NCBI GenBank assembly: GCA_964036195.1 | Contig: OZ038451.1 | Span: forward strand, 30,087,927-30,151,926 | DNA from: Sphaerolaimus hirsutus | Taxonomy: Eukaryota; Nematoda; Chromadorea; Monhysterida; Sphaerolaimidae | Reading direction: 5' to 3' | Length of the DNA stretch: 64,000 bases | Part shown: piece after piece, positions 62,496 to 64,000 of the stretch | How the letters are laid out: every line of letters starts with the position of its first letter | Numbering within the stretch: the first letter of the stretch is position 1 | Notes under the pieces: model-generated | Told to the model about the DNA's origin: nothing | The model's input: the letters and a program-made list of their open reading frames with translations, nothing else | Databases searched by the model: none | Position numbers and translations under genes: made by a program

Positions 62496-63191
62496 ATAAT
62501 ACATCAATAAATGGGGAGTTTCATTCTAAAAATGCATATATCCAAGTTTTTAGATTTTTCAAAATCGCATTTTAAAGTTTGACGCTGGCCCTGACGACGC
62601 TATGTTTGGGGGACAACGCTTGCCCCACACTTTTCAGATATATCCGACATTTCTCTAAAATTTTTGTAATCACAAATTTTGTTGGCCAGGAAATATTTAG
62701 GGAGTTATGTGAGATTTTGTAAGTCACCCAAAATTGGGAACCAATCTGAACATTTGAAATTAAATGGTCAATAACTTCTTAACGGTGCATCGTAGGAAAA
62801 AAACGAATCACATCACTGCAAAGCCCGTGTCTAAAAGTACCTCTACCTAAATTTTGAGATCAATATATGCACGCATATTTGATTTAAAGTGCAAAATAGA
62901 TTTGGAAATTCACGTATGCATTTTTGGAAATGAAACTTTTTTTGTATGGGAATTCCAGCCAGCTCTTTGCGGCCGCGCCAAAGCACGCGTGCATTTTTGG
63001 AAATGAAACTTTTTTTTGGATGTGTGCACTTATGAAATGAAACTCCGGTGGTCCGAGATGGATATGTGCACTTTCGATGTGAAAATTGTGATTTTTCTGA
63101 AAAACTGTACCACTGTATCTCGGAACGAAATGGACTACAACGCTGATTTTTTTTTTCTAAAATGTGAAAAACTATATGTGGAGGTCAAATC
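62496..63191. other. intergenic sequence
   Basis: No gene or complete element recognised. TTTTTGGAAATGAAACTTTTTTT occurs twice in shorter form near 62925 and 62995, suggesting a local duplication. Confidence 0.4.
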
Positions 63192-63969
63192 CAGAGTTGT
63201 TAAAATATCGGGAATTTTTGGAAAGTGTAAGTGTAAGTGTAAATACACTTTCCAAATTTTGAGTATGGATACCAAAAGTGTAAGGTATTTTAAAAATACC
63301 TTGGAAAGTGTAAAAAAAGTGTAAGTGTAAAATTTTTTTAGAAAGAGCTCTCAATGTTGAGCATTAAAAAACACCACTGTTTTCACCTTTAGATCACTTT
63401 ATTTGTCATTTTCATGCATTATTTCACATTTTACTGCATTTTATAAAACATTTCAGATGGTAACAAATACTGTAGTGGTATGAAGTTCCCTAATAATGTC
63501 ACTTTTTCAGTGTTGATATTTTACTGATTAAGCAATGCGATAAACACTGTTTAAATGCAAGAATGGACATGCAGCAAATGTCAATGCAAAAGCCAGTTGA
63601 CTTTGTGTCCAGCTGGTGAATTTCCATTGATCTTGTCTTTTTTTACAAAAGTATGATGAACTGTAGAATACCTTAAGTACTGATCAAAGGTTAGAGATCA
63701 AAGGCTAGTTTGTACATTTGTCATATTTTCAACATTCAATGCATAACTGCATGTGTGCACTGTGTAGTTATTTTTGTACATGACCTTATTTTAGCATAAA
63801 ACAGGGCCATCTGAAAGAAAAAAATACACTTTCTGTACCCAGGTATTTTGCTCAGGAAAGTGTAAACAAAGTGTATGGGTATTTTATGAAAGTGTAAGTG
63901 TAAGTGTAAATATAAATACCCATTTACCCGGGTATTTCGGGTAAGTGTAAATACACTTTCGCAACTCTG
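63192..63969. mobile_element. hAT-like MITE filled with GTGTAAATACAC, larger copy
   Basis: Starts CAGAGTTGTTAAAATATCGG and ends CACTTTCGCAACTCTG. It has a perfect 8-bp duplication GTCAAATC (63184-63191 and 63970-63977). It has the same ends and phrases as 10005-10504, with about 280 bp of extra unique middle. Confidence 0.93.
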
Positions 63970-64000
63970 GTCAAATCCACGCTTAACTCGATTTTTCTGG

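Noticed and set aside
1..64000. tRNA, rRNA or snRNA genes
   Set aside because: No cloverleaf-like segment with A and B box sequences and no conserved rRNA or snRNA core was recognised by eye. A covariance-model scan would be decisive.

Overview
The window is eukaryotic and almost certainly from an invertebrate animal. Coding sequence is split by GT-AG introns, a BEL/Pao LTR retrotransposon and a decayed Ty3/gypsy-like element are present, and most of the DNA consists of short non-autonomous DNA transposons inserted into one another. I cannot name the species. No bacterial-style operon, rRNA, tRNA or CRISPR array was seen. Positions 841-1040 are an assembly gap.

Left part (1-35 kb). The main host gene is on the minus strand: a 13-exon gene (26844 down to 10622) for a secreted thermolysin-like M4 metallopeptidase. 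All 13 exons join in phase into 577 codons, with signal peptide, propeptide and all zinc and catalytic residues. It is flanked by two diverged paralogues of an unrecognised multi-pass membrane protein, one on the plus strand (5122-7802) and one on the minus strand (34802-32910). A small two-exon secreted-peptide gene is possible at 4505-4068. At least two introns (34633-34435 and 4406-4230) coincide end to end with short inverted-repeat elements whose tips are the splice sites, so they are candidate introners. Several relatives of these elements lie elsewhere.

The non-genic DNA of this part is a dense mosaic of terminal-inverted-repeat elements. Many have intact 8-bp target-site duplications (hAT-like) and others a TA duplication (mariner-like). 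Most families share an odd build: each is filled from both ends with degenerate copies of its own short phrase (GGCGCC, GGCACC, GGAAAACGG, TTCTCGGTTCCGG, AAAATAAAAAT, GTGTAAATACAC, GACAAGTCC, CTCGAAATACCCCC, TGTCAAATGTCATG, CTTCAC).

Right part (35-64 kb). A Ty3/gypsy-like element (gag, protease, RT, RNase H, with stops and frameshifts) occupies 34.9-37.7 kb. It is interrupted by a young, complete BEL/Pao element (37672-49905; 1099-bp LTRs, 5-bp duplication ATTCC). This element carries one uninterrupted 3224-codon gag-pol-env-like frame plus a long overlapping frame near its 3' end. The flanking gypsy sequence and about 3.4 kb downstream are present twice in tandem (37347-55506 and 55507-60968) at about 99.7% identity. 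The second copy is an empty site for the BEL insertion. In the first copy the gypsy RT region is replaced by a DNA element that contains a piece of another BEL reverse transcriptase. The last 3 kb holds a mariner-like, a 642-bp foldback and an hAT-like element.
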